Source of the DNA: Ichthyosporea sp. XGB-2017a
Lineage: Eukaryota; Opisthokonta; Ichthyosporea
DNA length: 64,000 nucleotides
Direction: 5' to 3'
Assembly: GCA_002811675.1 (NCBI GenBank)
Contig: PDIM01000006.1
Coordinates: 1-64,000, forward strand
This document shows positions 42,047 to 52,028 of the stretch, in pieces. The position numbers and the translations under genes were made by a program. The notes under the pieces are model-generated. The model made no database searches. It was given only the letters and a program-made list of their open reading frames with translations, and was not told where the DNA came from. The number at the start of each line of letters is the position of its first letter. Within the stretch, counting starts at the first letter, position 1.

Positions 42047-43849
42047 ATGGCTGTTGAAAAGCTGCAAGAAGTTAATCATGCACAGCTCACGTTTGCTAGG
42101 CAACTTGCCTCAAACGAAAAAAAAGTAAGAGATAGAGCTGTGAAAAAGCTGGGTTTGTTTCTTTCTTTGAAGAGAGACTTGTCAACTACTGATTTGAGAA
42201 AGATATTGAAGGGAATCTTTTACTGCATGTGGATGTGTGACATGCCACTTGTTCAAGAAGAGTTAGCAGATAAAATATCTCAACTTATTCACAAATTTCC
42301 TGAGGTAGAAGATGCACTAGCTTTTGTTAGTATGTTCTTTACAGTAATGAACAGGGAATGGGAAGGAATTGATAAGCTTAGAATGGATAAGTTTATGTTG
42401 CTCACAAGAAAAATGATTTCAGAAACGTTTAACTTGGCTAAAAACTGCGAATGGGACTCTGAAGTTATTGATATGATTTGTGAAATGTTTGAAAACGGTC
42501 CTACTTTAAATCCCAGTGGAAAGGAAGGACTTCGACTTCACTTTACTGATTTGTATGTAAGTGAATTAGCAAAGGTTTTCAATGGGTTGGAAAACAAGCA
42601 TGAAATGGAATATGTTGTTCTTTTGTTTTTAGAACCTTTCTACAATGCTCTTGGAAATGAAGAAAATACAGCTGTATTTCGAAGAATTAAAGAAAATGTA
42701 TTTCAAGCATTGATGCAAAATGGAACAGATGCAATTAATGCTGAAAATGATAAAGAGGAAAAGGTTAAAGAGGGAAGCTGTGAAGAGGATACAGAGGAGG
42801 AGCAAGATCATAGTGTGCTAGTACTGACTCAGTGGGCACCTGTAACCTATAGACTTTTTGATTTGGCTGGCTCGGAAGAAACTTTTGATCGTAATAGAAA
42901 GAGCTTGTATTATTTGAAGAAGAAGGCAGAAAAATTGGAGAGTTATATGGTCAATTTCCGCGAAAGAATGGCTTTAAAAAGGCAAGCTGAAGCTGATAAT
43001 CAGAAAAGCGCCGTTGAAGCTAGTATTGACGATAACCCAGTTGAAGCTAGTACTGAAGATAAACCAAAGGAAACTACTACTGAGGATGTTCCAATTGAAA
43101 ATAGTACGGGAGATATGCTAATTGAATCTAGTACCGAAGATGTATCAGTCGAGGCTGTCGATGCCACCCTTGCCAAAGCTAGCGAATGCCAAGAGAAAGT
43201 TGCGGAAGAAGTCCCGGTTTCGTGCAAGAGAAAAAATTCCGACGCGGAGGAGAAGAAGAACATGGACACTGGGAAATCAAAAAAGGTTAAGAAAGCCCCC
43301 AAGAGTAGTAGCATTGACGGGAAGGGAAAATGCCCAAAGCAGGGGAAACAGTGCAAGGTTAAAGAATCTGAAGCTGTGAATACAGATAAGGTAGTTATAG
43401 CTTCAGAAGTGAGGGACGAAAAAAAAAAGAAACAGGTTAATGTGGGTAGTGTCAAAATTTGTTCGGCTTGTGTGTCCGTGGACGAAAAATCCGGAGAGAA
43501 AGAGAGCAAGAGCAATACTGAAAGTGAAAAGACCGTAGAGGTTGTAAAAGTTGAGGCCAAGCCTAAAAAAGTAAAGATTTGCCTGCACAAGAACTGCCAC
43601 AAAACGTACAGTGATAGCCTCAAAGACGTTCAGAAAGCGAAAGTAGCGTACGACTCGAACAAAAAGCCTACTGTTGGTAGTCTTCTGAAAGTGCCGCTAT
43701 TTAAGCACCCAGGTGGTAAATTGACTTCAACCCTTCTTCCAAATGGAAAGCTTGCTGGCAAAAGTTCTGTTACAAAGAAGGCCGCAAAGGCGCTTCTAAA
43801 GAAAAAGAAGGCGAAGCTTTCGAAAGCAAAGACACATACGAAAGCTTAG
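42047..43849 (+). CDS. RRP1: Ribosomal RNA processing protein 1 (NOP52 family)
   Basis: The ATG at 42047 (MAVEKLQEVNHAQLTFARQL) is preferred over an upstream alternative because the conserved domain starts right after it; 600 residues result. The N-terminal RRP1 domain (about 8-270) includes ASNEKKVRDRAVKKLGLFLS, ILKGIFYCMWMCDMP and MNREWEGIDKLRMDKFMLL, all family signatures. It is a nucleolar protein needed for processing of 27S pre-rRNA and maturation of the 60S subunit. The C-terminal half is Lys/Glu-rich and disordered, with a degenerate repeat of EAST-ED units (about 340-420) followed by a basic nucleolar-type tail. The family's RVxF phosphatase-binding motif may be present in the tail (KVKI is only suggestive). 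Confidence 0.93.
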   Translation: MAVEKLQEVNHAQLTFARQLASNEKKVRDRAVKKLGLFLSLKRDLSTTDLRKILKGIFYCMWMCDMPLVQEELADKISQLIHKFPEVEDALAFVSMFFTVMNREWEGIDKLRMDKFMLLTRKMISETFNLAKNCEWDSEVIDMICEMFENGPTLNPSGKEGLRLHFTDLYVSELAKVFNGLENKHEMEYVVLLFLEPFYNALGNEENTAVFRRIKENVFQALMQNGTDAINAENDKEEKVKEGSCEEDTEEEQDHSVLVLTQWAPVTYRLFDLAGSEETFDRNRKSLYYLKKKAEKLESYMVNFRERMALKRQAEADNQKSAVEASIDDNPVEASTEDKPKETTTEDVPIENSTGDMLIESSTEDVSVEAVDATLAKASECQEKVAEEVPVSCKRKNSDAEEKKNMDTGKSKKVKKAPKSSSIDGKGKCPKQGKQCKVKESEAVNTDKVVIASEVRDEKKKKQVNVGSVKICSACVSVDEKSGEKESKSNTESEKTVEVVKVEAKPKKVKICLHKNCHKTYSDSLKDVQKAKVAYDSNKKPTVGSLLKVPLFKHPGGKLTSTLLPNGKLAGKSSVTKKAAKALLKKKKAKLSKAKTHTKA

Positions 43850-44510
43850 AAAGTAATAACATGAAACTGTGTTTGGGATGGGTGGGGGGGAACGGGCCGA
43901 ACAGTCGCTTTATTCAGTCGCTTTATTCTGTCAATCAAAACTTTTGTGTCTTCTGAAACCTGTGAAAAGGTCGTGTTAATTAGCTTTCTTGTCACTCTTT
44001 TCAAACTGATCAAGAAAAAAAACTCAAAGTAGAGAAGGTCTTTAGGTTGGCTGATGTAGATATCAAATAAAACAGACTTTTTGCACTACTTTACACGAGG
44101 TCTAAAGGAGTGGAGAGTCGACGTCGAAACGGACCATCAAAAAGCCGAAGTGCCTATTCGGTGAATGAGGAAAAGGCGAATCTCCTGTCTGTACACAGCT
44201 ATAGAGATTGGAGTCCCTCGCGAATTTCGCGTGTGAAAAAAATTTTTCTGTCGTTTTTTTAGGCGGTAAAAATTGCACCTCGTAATTTTTCAGTTCCGCA
44301 ATTGTTTATTATCACTTTGTAGTTTATTGTCCTCGGGTTATTGTTATTACCCCACAGAGTGAAGAGTCTATGTGCGTTTAAGCAAATCATTAGTAGATAT
44401 ATGTGATTTGTGTTTGGTTGTATTGGGGTGTGTAGTCTATGAGTACTAAGTGTGACACTTGGGTGTGATGATTGACATTGGGAAGGAGAGAGAGAATAAG
44501 TAGATAAAAT
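43850..44510. promoter_or_regulatory. Spacer between RRP1 and ARMH3
   Basis: About 660 bp containing the RRP1 3' end and the ARMH3 upstream region. A near-palindrome CGCGAATTTCGCG lies at about 44219-44231. No ORF or RNA gene was identified. Confidence 0.35.
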
Positions 44511-46760
44511 ATGAAAGGGGAAGGCGACTCCTCCAGTGGAGTGGCCAGTCGAAAGACTTCAAAGGATGCAAAAGGGTTTTTGAAATCGAAATTTATCCAG
44601 AGCTTTGAGGCCATCTTCAGAGGAGATAAACCGTGGGAAACATCGAGTACTTTTTGGGAAGAGCTGTTTTTGTTTAATGTTAATCATGGCTGTATAAGGG
44701 GGTTGATTAAGCCGCTAGACTTGGAGCATCTTGTTGTTAATAAGGAAAATTTGAGACTGACGGTGGTGGAATGCGCGAAAGGACTAAATGATGACAACGA
44801 AATTAGAGTTGCACATTGTCTTGAAACACTTAGCCTTTTGTTTGATTCTGTATTTGAAAAGGCAAGAGGCTGGCGGAAAACGAGTAATAGCCATATGACG
44901 GAGTCCAGTCGGCGAATTGAAATGGTCTCGAATGCTTTGGGTCTTGAAGAAAACGCTCAAACAGTGAAAAGTATTGTGCAAAGTGTTCAGAAAATTTTAG
45001 ATGGGGATGGACCGCTGGCTCTTAAATCTTTGGGCCTTGCGCTTTTTGTGCATATGGTGACAGCTTTCAATGATATTAACGAAAACGTGCTGCTAGATCA
45101 CTTCCTCGACTATAATATTTTTGGCACAATTCTTCGAGTGTTGTCAAATCCTGAAATGAAAGTCACGTGCTTAATTTATGATGCCTTACTGATACTGTTT
45201 TTATTAGTAAACTACCAAAAGTACGAAACTCCAAACCCATATATGAAACAGCTTGCAGAGCTTGACGACGAGTTGATTTTAAGTGCCTTCGGAAGTGTTG
45301 TAGCATTTGCATTCGACCTTTATAACGAACATACCTTGTCGTCTTTATCTCTTTCGAAGTCTAGTGGATTCGCAAGTTTCTTCGGAAATATGTTCTCCGG
45401 AAAAGAAAGCGGTCCTTTTGAGTCCGAGAAAAAGGCAGATAATGATGCTCTAATTCCAGCTAATATTGCGATAGTTGTTTTGTCTTTGTACGAGGCTGTT
45501 CATCTGAATAGGAGTTTTGTCACTATATTGACACATATTGAGCCTGTTATGGAAAAAGACGAAAATAATGTCGAAAAGAATAGTTTATCTGTTGACGGTA
45601 GAGTGGATAGTGTTCCTGAGCCAACAATGGGGCATAAATCTAAGATACTCAATACAAGTGCCAAGTCATTGCCGACAAGTGCGCACAGCTTTCAACAGCA
45701 GACAAGGAAAAAAAGCCAAACTCTGGGGGTATTCCAACCGACAAATTTGCTGAGTACATTTTTGACTTTTGCTTCAATACGGTTGTTGGAACCACAAAAA
45801 CGTTTTGGTCACGAAATTTCAAGACTTGTTCTTAATATACTTTATTGTATTAGCCAGAATAACTATGCATGCGCGTTTATTCACGATGTGAATTGCAATG
45901 TACCCATCAAACTTTATCGAAAGGGGCAAGGTTCATCCAACGCCACTTTAGAAGAAATGCAAAACAAACCCTTTGTCATTGCGTTTGTTAATGTTCTAGT
46001 TGACTTCATTGCATCAAATCTTCGCAAAAACTTTCCCGTAGATGTTCATTCAAAAGCACTTGCAGTGCTTTTGAATATTATCAACTTCCAGAGACGAAAT
46101 CGAATTCGATTGGAGTATGACTGGAAGCCCCTGTGGATTACTCTGATTCATTCTTTGAAATTCATGGAGAGCTATAAGCTCCTATTTCAATTAGACAGAA
46201 GTTCGTCAAAGCCTTCACCTCATAATCAGTTCACAGAATACTTTTCGTGTATAGACGTCTGCTGTAGAATGCTAAGTATTTTCAATCTTTTCATCACGTC
46301 TGGGGATGCATTTTTGGCTAACCCAGATAAATATGACCAACTTTACTACGAAATTATTCGCGGGCAAACAGTTTTTGAGAATCTTAGCAGGGCTTGTAAA
46401 GAATATTTATCATCCCCAGCCGCTGATGACTCTCTTGCAAGCAGCGCCAATGGACAATTGCCAGAAGTAGGCGACTTTCGAAAGGCTCAACTCATACTCT
46501 TTGACCTGAGCAATATCTTGTCAATTATAAGGCATTTTTCCCCAATTATTGATGCAAAAGGGGCAGCTCAAGGGCCCACTTTGACTCCAGAAGGTGTTTT
46601 GGAGATTATAAAAGGGAATTATGACAAGCTAATTCTCCGTGGCAATAAGAACATAGTGGGAGCAGTTAAGTATATGGAGAATCCCGACGAAGTAACGTTC
46701 TTCAGGTATATGTGTAATGTAATAGTCAATGAATACAATATGATTACACACCCCACCTAG
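44511..46760 (+). CDS. ARMH3: ARMH3 (C10orf76, UPF0668) armadillo-like protein
   Basis: Single exon, 749 residues. The start FIQSFEAIFRGDKPW and FWEELFLFNVN, the block YDALLILFLLVNYQKYETPN followed by PYMKQL, then LYEAVHLNRSFVT, DQLYYEIIRGQTVFENLSRA and VLEIIKGNYDKLILR correspond in order to human ARMH3 along its full length. In animals ARMH3 is a Golgi protein that binds PI4KB and GBF1 and is needed for PI4P supply and for some enteroviruses. The GBF1-type ARF-GEF is also encoded in this window, 28 kb away on the other strand. A Ser-rich disordered insert lies near residues 350-400. Conservation of the interaction in this organism is inferred only. Confidence 0.9.
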   Translation: MKGEGDSSSGVASRKTSKDAKGFLKSKFIQSFEAIFRGDKPWETSSTFWEELFLFNVNHGCIRGLIKPLDLEHLVVNKENLRLTVVECAKGLNDDNEIRVAHCLETLSLLFDSVFEKARGWRKTSNSHMTESSRRIEMVSNALGLEENAQTVKSIVQSVQKILDGDGPLALKSLGLALFVHMVTAFNDINENVLLDHFLDYNIFGTILRVLSNPEMKVTCLIYDALLILFLLVNYQKYETPNPYMKQLAELDDELILSAFGSVVAFAFDLYNEHTLSSLSLSKSSGFASFFGNMFSGKESGPFESEKKADNDALIPANIAIVVLSLYEAVHLNRSFVTILTHIEPVMEKDENNVEKNSLSVDGRVDSVPEPTMGHKSKILNTSAKSLPTSAHSFQQQTRKKSQTLGVFQPTNLLSTFLTFASIRLLEPQKRFGHEISRLVLNILYCISQNNYACAFIHDVNCNVPIKLYRKGQGSSNATLEEMQNKPFVIAFVNVLVDFIASNLRKNFPVDVHSKALAVLLNIINFQRRNRIRLEYDWKPLWITLIHSLKFMESYKLLFQLDRSSSKPSPHNQFTEYFSCIDVCCRMLSIFNLFITSGDAFLANPDKYDQLYYEIIRGQTVFENLSRACKEYLSSPAADDSLASSANGQLPEVGDFRKAQLILFDLSNILSIIRHFSPIIDAKGAAQGPTLTPEGVLEIIKGNYDKLILRGNKNIVGAVKYMENPDEVTFFRYMCNVIVNEYNMITHPT

Positions 46761-46956
46761 AAATGAATTTATTTCAATAAATAACACAGTGAACAAGCGA
46801 GACGATGGTGTTAAGTAACAAACAGTGTATTGTGAATGAGCTGTGCGCAAATCTTTCTTGAAGCAAACCAATGATTTAAATTAAAGCACAAATAGGATTA
46901 ATGAAGAAACTTATTAATTCATGCCACAAAGCCGTTCGGGAATGCTATTAAAAACT

Positions 46957-48003
46957 TTATCGATCATAAGGATGATAACCTCTTCCACCACCACGCCTTC
47001 CGCCACCATAAGCATCATTTCCCCTGGGGCCATATCCAGACGGATTCTGTTCGTACATTCCTCCAGCGACATATCCTTGCTGTGGTTGATTATACGGATC
47101 CATTCCATACCCTCCATACATCTGCTGAGGCGGACCGTATCCTTGTGGAGGACCATAGTTGTACCCAGGCGCCCACTGGTTGCCATACATATCCCCTTGG
47201 TTGTTGTATCGGTTATAACCCCCACGGCCCCCGCGAAAACCTCCGCGTCCACGGAAGCCCCCCCCTACGTGGTTTCTGGGCTCGGCTCTTTTAACCTCGC
47301 AGCTCTTGCCATCAAATGTATGCCATCTTTCGGTGCAAACGTTTTCCACAGAATCATCATTGGCAAAAGTCACGAAACCAAACCCACGAGAACGTTGCGT
47401 TTCCCTGTCTAACATCAAATGACAGTCTGTGACCTCTCCAAAAGTTACAAAGTATGTTTTCAGATTCTCTTCAGTCACCGATATTGGAAGTCCACCAATA
47501 AACACCTTTTTAGTCTTTGGCATGTCTCTAAAGCCACCACGCCCCTCTTGTCTTTGACCTCGAGGAATTGCGCGTTTGGCGTCAATTGTTCTCTGATCCA
47601 AAACATGGGGCCCACTTTCAACAACCTTTTCGATGCTGCTTGGGTCTTTAAATGTCAAAAAGCCAAACCCTCTTGATCTTCCTGAATGAGTGTCCATCAT
47701 AATCACACATTCTTCAATCTCACCATACTTATTAAAGTAATCCTGGAGTCCTTCACGCGTAGTACCCCAGCTAAGCCCACCGACAAACATTTTTGCAGAA
47801 GGGTCGTCGCCATTTGCACCTCCAACCGGGCCATTCTGTCCAGCACTGTCATTATTCATTGGGGGCTTTTGCTGCTCTCCATCCGCTCCATTATAATCCC
47901 CATCTCTAGGAGATTGAGGCACATCCGCAGGCAAAGGAGATTCAGATCGTGGCTGGGCCCCACCTTTCTGGTTATTATGACCTTCGTCTTCTGATGATGA
48001 CAT
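46957..48003 (-). CDS. hnRNP-like protein with two RRMs (Hrp1/DAZAP1/Musashi type)
   Basis: Encodes 348 residues. A disordered acidic start precedes RRM1 (KMFVGGLSWGTTREGLQDYF, then SRGFGFLTF; about 72-150) and RRM2 (KVFIGGLPISVTEENLKTYF, then SRGFGFVTF; about 166-240). A C-terminal half of GGFRGRGGFRGGRGGYNRY and GYGPPQ-type repeats suggests RGG methylation and phase separation. Both RNP1 (RGFGF[LV]TF) and RNP2 motifs are intact. The arrangement is that of the Hrp1/DAZAP1/Musashi/hnRNP A-D group that controls 3'-end formation, splicing or translation of mRNAs. The precise orthologue cannot be settled. It converges on ARMH3 with 196 bp between stops. Confidence 0.9.
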   Translation of the reverse strand: MSSSEDEGHNNQKGGAQPRSESPLPADVPQSPRDGDYNGADGEQQKPPMNNDSAGQNGPVGGANGDDPSAKMFVGGLSWGTTREGLQDYFNKYGEIEECVIMMDTHSGRSRGFGFLTFKDPSSIEKVVESGPHVLDQRTIDAKRAIPRGQRQEGRGGFRDMPKTKKVFIGGLPISVTEENLKTYFVTFGEVTDCHLMLDRETQRSRGFGFVTFANDDSVENVCTERWHTFDGKSCEVKRAEPRNHVGGGFRGRGGFRGGRGGYNRYNNQGDMYGNQWAPGYNYGPPQGYGPPQQMYGGYGMDPYNQPQQGYVAGGMYEQNPSGYGPRGNDAYGGGRRGGGRGYHPYDR

Positions 48004-48521
48004 TTTCAGTTTCTCACTTTTCGTTTTCGCTTTAAAGTTTTCTCTTTTTCAATGCGTTTACTTTTCTTTTTTTTTCCTTTTTTCTTTTCTTTTCCACAAA
48101 GCGCGAAAAAGAGATTCTATACAAAAACAAAAAAAACGACAAAAAATAAAAATCCTTCAAATAAAAAATAAAAAAAAATAAAAAATACAAAAAAAGCGTA
48201 CTGGCCTATAGGTAATACTGTATAAAAAGAAAAAGAGCCAGGCGGATCAGTCCGTACAAATTACAATAGTACAAAAGTCAAAACCAACAAGAATTAGGAT
48301 TGTCCCTCTAGCTGCAGTGACCAGTAGTACAGCTGGCCATGGGGAGTATCAACTATATCACTATTTTCCTAATTCACATGGGCCACCATTCATAATTCAT
48401 TATTATGTACTCTCCCCCTCCCCCCCCCCCCCCCCCCCTCCTGCATTGGACGGGTGGCTGGGTGTCTAATCCAATATTATATCTTAGTGATTCTTATTAG
48501 AGGGAATAGAGTAGAGAAGTA
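48004..48521. promoter_or_regulatory. Divergent promoter region of the hnRNP-like and NUFIP1 genes
   Basis: About 520 bp. The hnRNP side holds long A/T tracts (48060-48200) and the NUFIP1 side a C-rich run of roughly 30 nt (about 48412-48441). No gene seen. Confidence 0.45.
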
Positions 48522-49754
48522 ATGGCCTTGCCACTCCCGGGGTTTTTACAAGAAGCTGCCCCATCACAGGGCGAGGGTATCAAAATGGCCACATCGTGTG
48601 ATGTCCTCCGCGTGACGAGTGGATACGCCAATGGCGGTGATGGAGTGAGTGCTAGCGAGGAAGCGAAGAGGAGTGCGGGGGAGGGGATGGGGACTAATGG
48701 TTCTTTGCAGTGTTTGCCGTGTGGAAAGACGTTTAAGAATGTGCGAGAGAGAATGAATCATGACAAGACGCATGTGAAGTGCTCCTTTGACCAGTGCAGT
48801 TTCTCTGCCTCCAAAAAGTGTGTGGAAGCTCATAAGGTTGAGCTACATGGTATGCCGGATAAGCGTAGGGGTGGAGACGCACCGGATAAGGCAGCTTCGG
48901 TCAATTATGCTGCATTGTTTAATATAAAGCTTGACACCCCTGAGGATATCGAGAAGTGGCGTGCCGAAAGGAGAAAGAAATATCCGACGGATGCGAACAT
49001 TGCCAAGAAAAAGGAGGCTGAACAAGATAAGAAGGATGCCGGGGTGAGTGCTGTTCCTGATTTCCGGTATCAGGATAGTACTGTGTCTGCAGGGGTGGGC
49101 ATTAAGCGAAAAATGACTGGGACACAGGGTGAAGGTAAAGCTGTGAAGGGACGAAAGTGTGACGGGGGGGGGGAAAAGAACAAGCCTTCGTCTGTGCAGC
49201 CCCTAGGGGGATTGGCTTCTATCCAATCCATGTATGATAGCGAGAGTGAAAGTGAGAGTGAGACCGAGACCGAGAGCAAGCGTGATGGAAGAGAAGTGTC
49301 AGAGAACCCACTGGCCAAAGAAGATCATGCTAGAAGCAAAGAGGGCCTACCTGTTGCGGAAGAGTTGGCGAATGCACTGGAAAGGGATCTTGGATCCTTG
49401 CCGATGATAGAAGAAGCAGTGCCAGGGGTAAGTTCAAAGGACTCTGCTGACAAGAATGGGAAAACTGCGATAACATCAAAGAAGAAGAAGAAATTCTGCA
49501 AATACTTTGCTGCGGGGAAGTGTCTGCACGGGGATATGTGCAAGTTCTCTCATGACAAAAAGGACGCCATTAGTAAGAAAAACAGCAAATCATCTACCAA
49601 CAACAACACTAACAACACACCATCTGGGGTAGGAAATCGCCCCACACTACTTCGGATGCTTCTGAAGGACGAAGTTCAGAAGGACCATAATAAGATCATG
49701 CAATGCCTGTGCTACATTGTCCGCGAGAACTTCTTTGGGATAGGAGAGAATTAG
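48522..49754 (+). CDS. NUFIP1: NUFIP1-like snoRNP assembly factor with CCCH finger
   Basis: Single exon, 410 residues. A C2H2 finger (CLPCGKTFKNVRERMNHDKTH, with its Cys and His pairs at about 64-84) and a second C-H element (CSFDQCSFSASKKCVEAHKV) come first. LFNIKLDTPEDIEKWRAERR and KKYPT (about 130-155) is the NUFIP1 signature that binds SNU13 during box C/D snoRNP assembly. A run of Ser-Glu repeats near 240 is low-complexity. A CCCH zinc finger KFCKYFAAGKCLHGDMCKFS with HDKK sits at about 321-347, a fusion I do not recall as general in the family. In yeast the counterpart is Rsa1. It lies in the same direction as prefoldin 2, 463 bp upstream of it. Confidence 0.85.
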   Translation: MALPLPGFLQEAAPSQGEGIKMATSCDVLRVTSGYANGGDGVSASEEAKRSAGEGMGTNGSLQCLPCGKTFKNVRERMNHDKTHVKCSFDQCSFSASKKCVEAHKVELHGMPDKRRGGDAPDKAASVNYAALFNIKLDTPEDIEKWRAERRKKYPTDANIAKKKEAEQDKKDAGVSAVPDFRYQDSTVSAGVGIKRKMTGTQGEGKAVKGRKCDGGGEKNKPSSVQPLGGLASIQSMYDSESESESETETESKRDGREVSENPLAKEDHARSKEGLPVAEELANALERDLGSLPMIEEAVPGVSSKDSADKNGKTAITSKKKKKFCKYFAAGKCLHGDMCKFSHDKKDAISKKNSKSSTNNNTNNTPSGVGNRPTLLRMLLKDEVQKDHNKIMQCLCYIVRENFFGIGEN

Positions 49755-50217
49755 TGAGAATGACTAAGAATAGAAGCAAGCTGAGAAATAAAAAGGTCCA
49801 GAAGAAGAAAGGAAAAGTGAAAAATGCAGGAGGGAGCGGCTCCCTGGAAATAAAATGTTTTTTTTTTTTTTTTTTAGTTGGACGTTGGACGAAGCTTATT
49901 TTTTTTTTTTTTTTTTTTTTTTTTTTGTCAACCATACTTGTGTTTGATTTGATTCGGCTAAGTTTGTGTCTGAGTAATCAGAAAAAGAGTGTTTATCTCA
50001 GGTTCGTTCTGTTTATTTCCCTGAGATTTCCAAGACTTTTTTTCTTTTTGAGGTCGAGGAGAGTCTATGATATATCTGTTTCAGAAAGCCACATAACTTG
50101 TAGTTTTCTCTTTTATCTCTCTGTATATTATAAATCCTTGTGTTGGGCTATACTTATTCCTTACTTCGATATTCCTTTCAGTGTGGTTGTCCTTGTTTAT
50201 ATAAAATAAGATAAAAT
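49755..50217. other. Spacer with polyadenylation signal and twin T-tracts
   Basis: AATAAA at 49849-49854 is followed by T18 (49858-49875), a 23-nt spacer, and T28 (49899-49926). These would sit in the NUFIP1 3' end and could stop read-through into prefoldin. The last 100 bp before prefoldin are AT-rich with a TATATAAAATAAG near 50200. Confidence 0.5.
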
Positions 50218-50637
50218 ATGGCCAGTTCAGCGGGAGCACCTAAGCAAAAGATCACGGAAGCCGATATTGTGAATCGCTTCAATCAGTTACGCCAGGAACA
50301 GCAACAATTTCAGATGAAACTTGCGGAACTGGAAGGTGATAAGAAAGAGCACGGGCTTGTTATCGATGCTATGAAAGATCTTGATGGGGACAGAAAGTGT
50401 TTCCGTCTGATTGGGGGGGTACTTGTGGAAAGAACCGTCAAGGAGGTTCTGCCTGCACTCCGTAACAACCAGAAGGGGCTGGAGGAGATTATTAAGAATC
50501 TGGCGCAGCAGACTGTTGCAAAGGGTAAAGAGATCAATGAAATGAAAGAGAAGTTCAATATCAAGATCAAGGGAGAGGAAGGTCCTGGGGATGTCGGAGG
50601 TGCTGGTAAGGCAGCCAATGCAGGGGTGCTTGTTTAG
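50218..50637 (+). CDS. PFDN2: Prefoldin subunit 2
   Basis: Encodes 139 residues, the usual size. ITEADIVNRFNQLRQEQQQF starts the first helix, followed by a long coiled-coil arm, the beta-hairpin GGVLVERTVKEVLPAL, and the second helix arm. This is the beta-class prefoldin pattern, and DGDRKCFRLIGGVLV is close to PFD2 of animals and fungi. Prefoldin is a jellyfish-shaped hexamer that delivers unfolded actin and tubulin to the CCT chaperonin. The CDS is one exon and starts at the ATG directly after a TATAAAATAAG-like stretch. No other candidates for the family were seen nearby. Confidence 0.95.
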   Translation: MASSAGAPKQKITEADIVNRFNQLRQEQQQFQMKLAELEGDKKEHGLVIDAMKDLDGDRKCFRLIGGVLVERTVKEVLPALRNNQKGLEEIIKNLAQQTVAKGKEINEMKEKFNIKIKGEEGPGDVGGAGKAANAGVLV

Positions 50638-51278
50638 TGGGGAGGGGATCATGTGTGACAGGAGGAGAAGGAGGAAGGGGCCAGGGAGCAGGGAGGCCTT
50701 CCAGAGCCCTCAATGCTGCATGTAGATATCAAGGTTTATAAAAATAAATTAAATTCAACTCACTTTTAAAGCAAAAATGGTTTGGTCTGAAGCAGGATTT
50801 TGTTTCCTGCCCTGCTTTTCTTTGGCCGAGTTCTTTTAGCCTAGGACTTTTAATCCCAATCCTCTGCGCGCCTTTTATTTCTTTTACTGGTCTGTTTCGT
50901 TTCTCGGAAGGAGAAAAAGCGCAACTTCCTTTGCCTTTTGCTGTGTCATATCTTTTATTTAACGTTTTATTATAAATACAGAAGAGGCTCTCTATGCGTT
51001 GTTTTCCTTCCACCTCCCATCCTTCACAATATCCTCTGATATTCCTGCATCTAGAGTCTAGAATCTAACAGTAATAATAATACTAATAATGTTACAATTG
51101 ACGTATTTTCTCTCTAAGTCCTCCCTCATACATCCATCCATGAACCATCCATAATCCTCCCCTTCCCATCATCACTACAGCCCATGTAGCCTACGTGCCA
51201 ATCAAAGGGAACCTCCATCCTGTAAAGATCCCCCTGAACCCACTAGACGACCAGGAAAGCATGCATGGTGCGGATAAT
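50638..51278. other. Spacer between prefoldin 2 and GrpE 3' ends
   Basis: About 640 bp between convergent stops, containing AATAAATTAA (50743 region) for PFDN2 and, near 51065-51090, an ACAGTAATAATAA word. No gene was found; ORFs in the 50.7-51.2 kb part are not protein-like. Confidence 0.35.
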
Positions 51279-52028
51279 TTAGCTTCTCTTTCTCACCACA
51301 CCCACCTCAGCAGCCCTAAGTACCCTGCTGTGAAGGTGATAGCCGGTCTTGACCACTACCGCAACAGTCATGGGATCCTTGGACGGATCATCAACTTCAA
51401 AACGTGCCTCGTGATGGTTGGGGTCAAAAGGCTCATCGATGGGATCAAACTGAACCAATCCGTGGGACTTGAACACTTTCTGCAAGTTATGCTCGGTCAT
51501 AACAATACCCTCATACAGATCCTTCAGAGGTTTGTTATCGGCTTTAAGCTGTTCCTCGGGGGTGCTCTTAATGGCAAGTGTAAGCACATCAGAAACATCA
51601 ATGAGGTCTTTGGCAAACTTTTGGTTTCCAAATTCTTTGGCATTCTTCACCTGAACCTCTGCACGGTGACGCACATTCTCATTATCTGCCAAAGATCTCA
51701 GATATTTGTCCTTCATTTCATTGTAGTTTTCCTCCATGACTTTGTGTTCATGCTTCAATTTCTCAAACTGAGCCTTGAGATCAGCCTCTCCCGTCTTGCT
51801 TTCCTCTTTTCCCTTTGTGGTCTCCTCCGCTGTCTTCGTTTCCTCAGCCTTCTCCCCTGCACCAGTTGCCCCCTTCTCACAGTACATTCTCCTCGAAGAC
51901 CCACTCAGCGCACCAAAAAAACGAGGCAGGGCAACACCATTTCCTCCCAACGCAGCACTACTAGCCCCAATCTGGGCCTGGGCAAGCTTACACCCCACAC
52001 TAGACAAAACTAATCTCAATCCTGACAT
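51279..52028 (-). CDS. MGE1: GrpE nucleotide-exchange factor, mitochondrial
   Basis: Encodes 249 residues from the ATG at 52028; an upstream in-frame stretch has no ATG and comes from the (CA)-rich leader. The first 70 residues are basic and Ser/Ala-rich, typical of a mitochondrial presequence ending near RRMYCEKG. The coiled-coil dimer part then carries KYLRSLADNENVRHRAEVQV, and FAKDLIDVSDVLTLAIKS and the beta-domain signature FDPNHHEARFEVDD follow. GrpE/Mge1 releases ADP from mitochondrial Hsp70 during protein import and folding. It shares a 563-bp divergent promoter with the aminotransferase gene. Confidence 0.95.
   Translation of the reverse strand: MSGLRLVLSSVGCKLAQAQIGASSAALGGNGVALPRFFGALSGSSRRMYCEKGATGAGEKAEETKTAEETTKGKEESKTGEADLKAQFEKLKHEHKVMEENYNEMKDKYLRSLADNENVRHRAEVQVKNAKEFGNQKFAKDLIDVSDVLTLAIKSTPEEQLKADNKPLKDLYEGIVMTEHNLQKVFKSHGLVQFDPIDEPFDPNHHEARFEVDDPSKDPMTVAVVVKTGYHLHSRVLRAAEVGVVRKRS

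Noticed and set aside
42629-42811. Minus-strand hydrophobic ORF within RRP1
   Set aside because: It is the antisense of acidic and lysine-rich codons of RRP1 and has no start context or homologue known to me.
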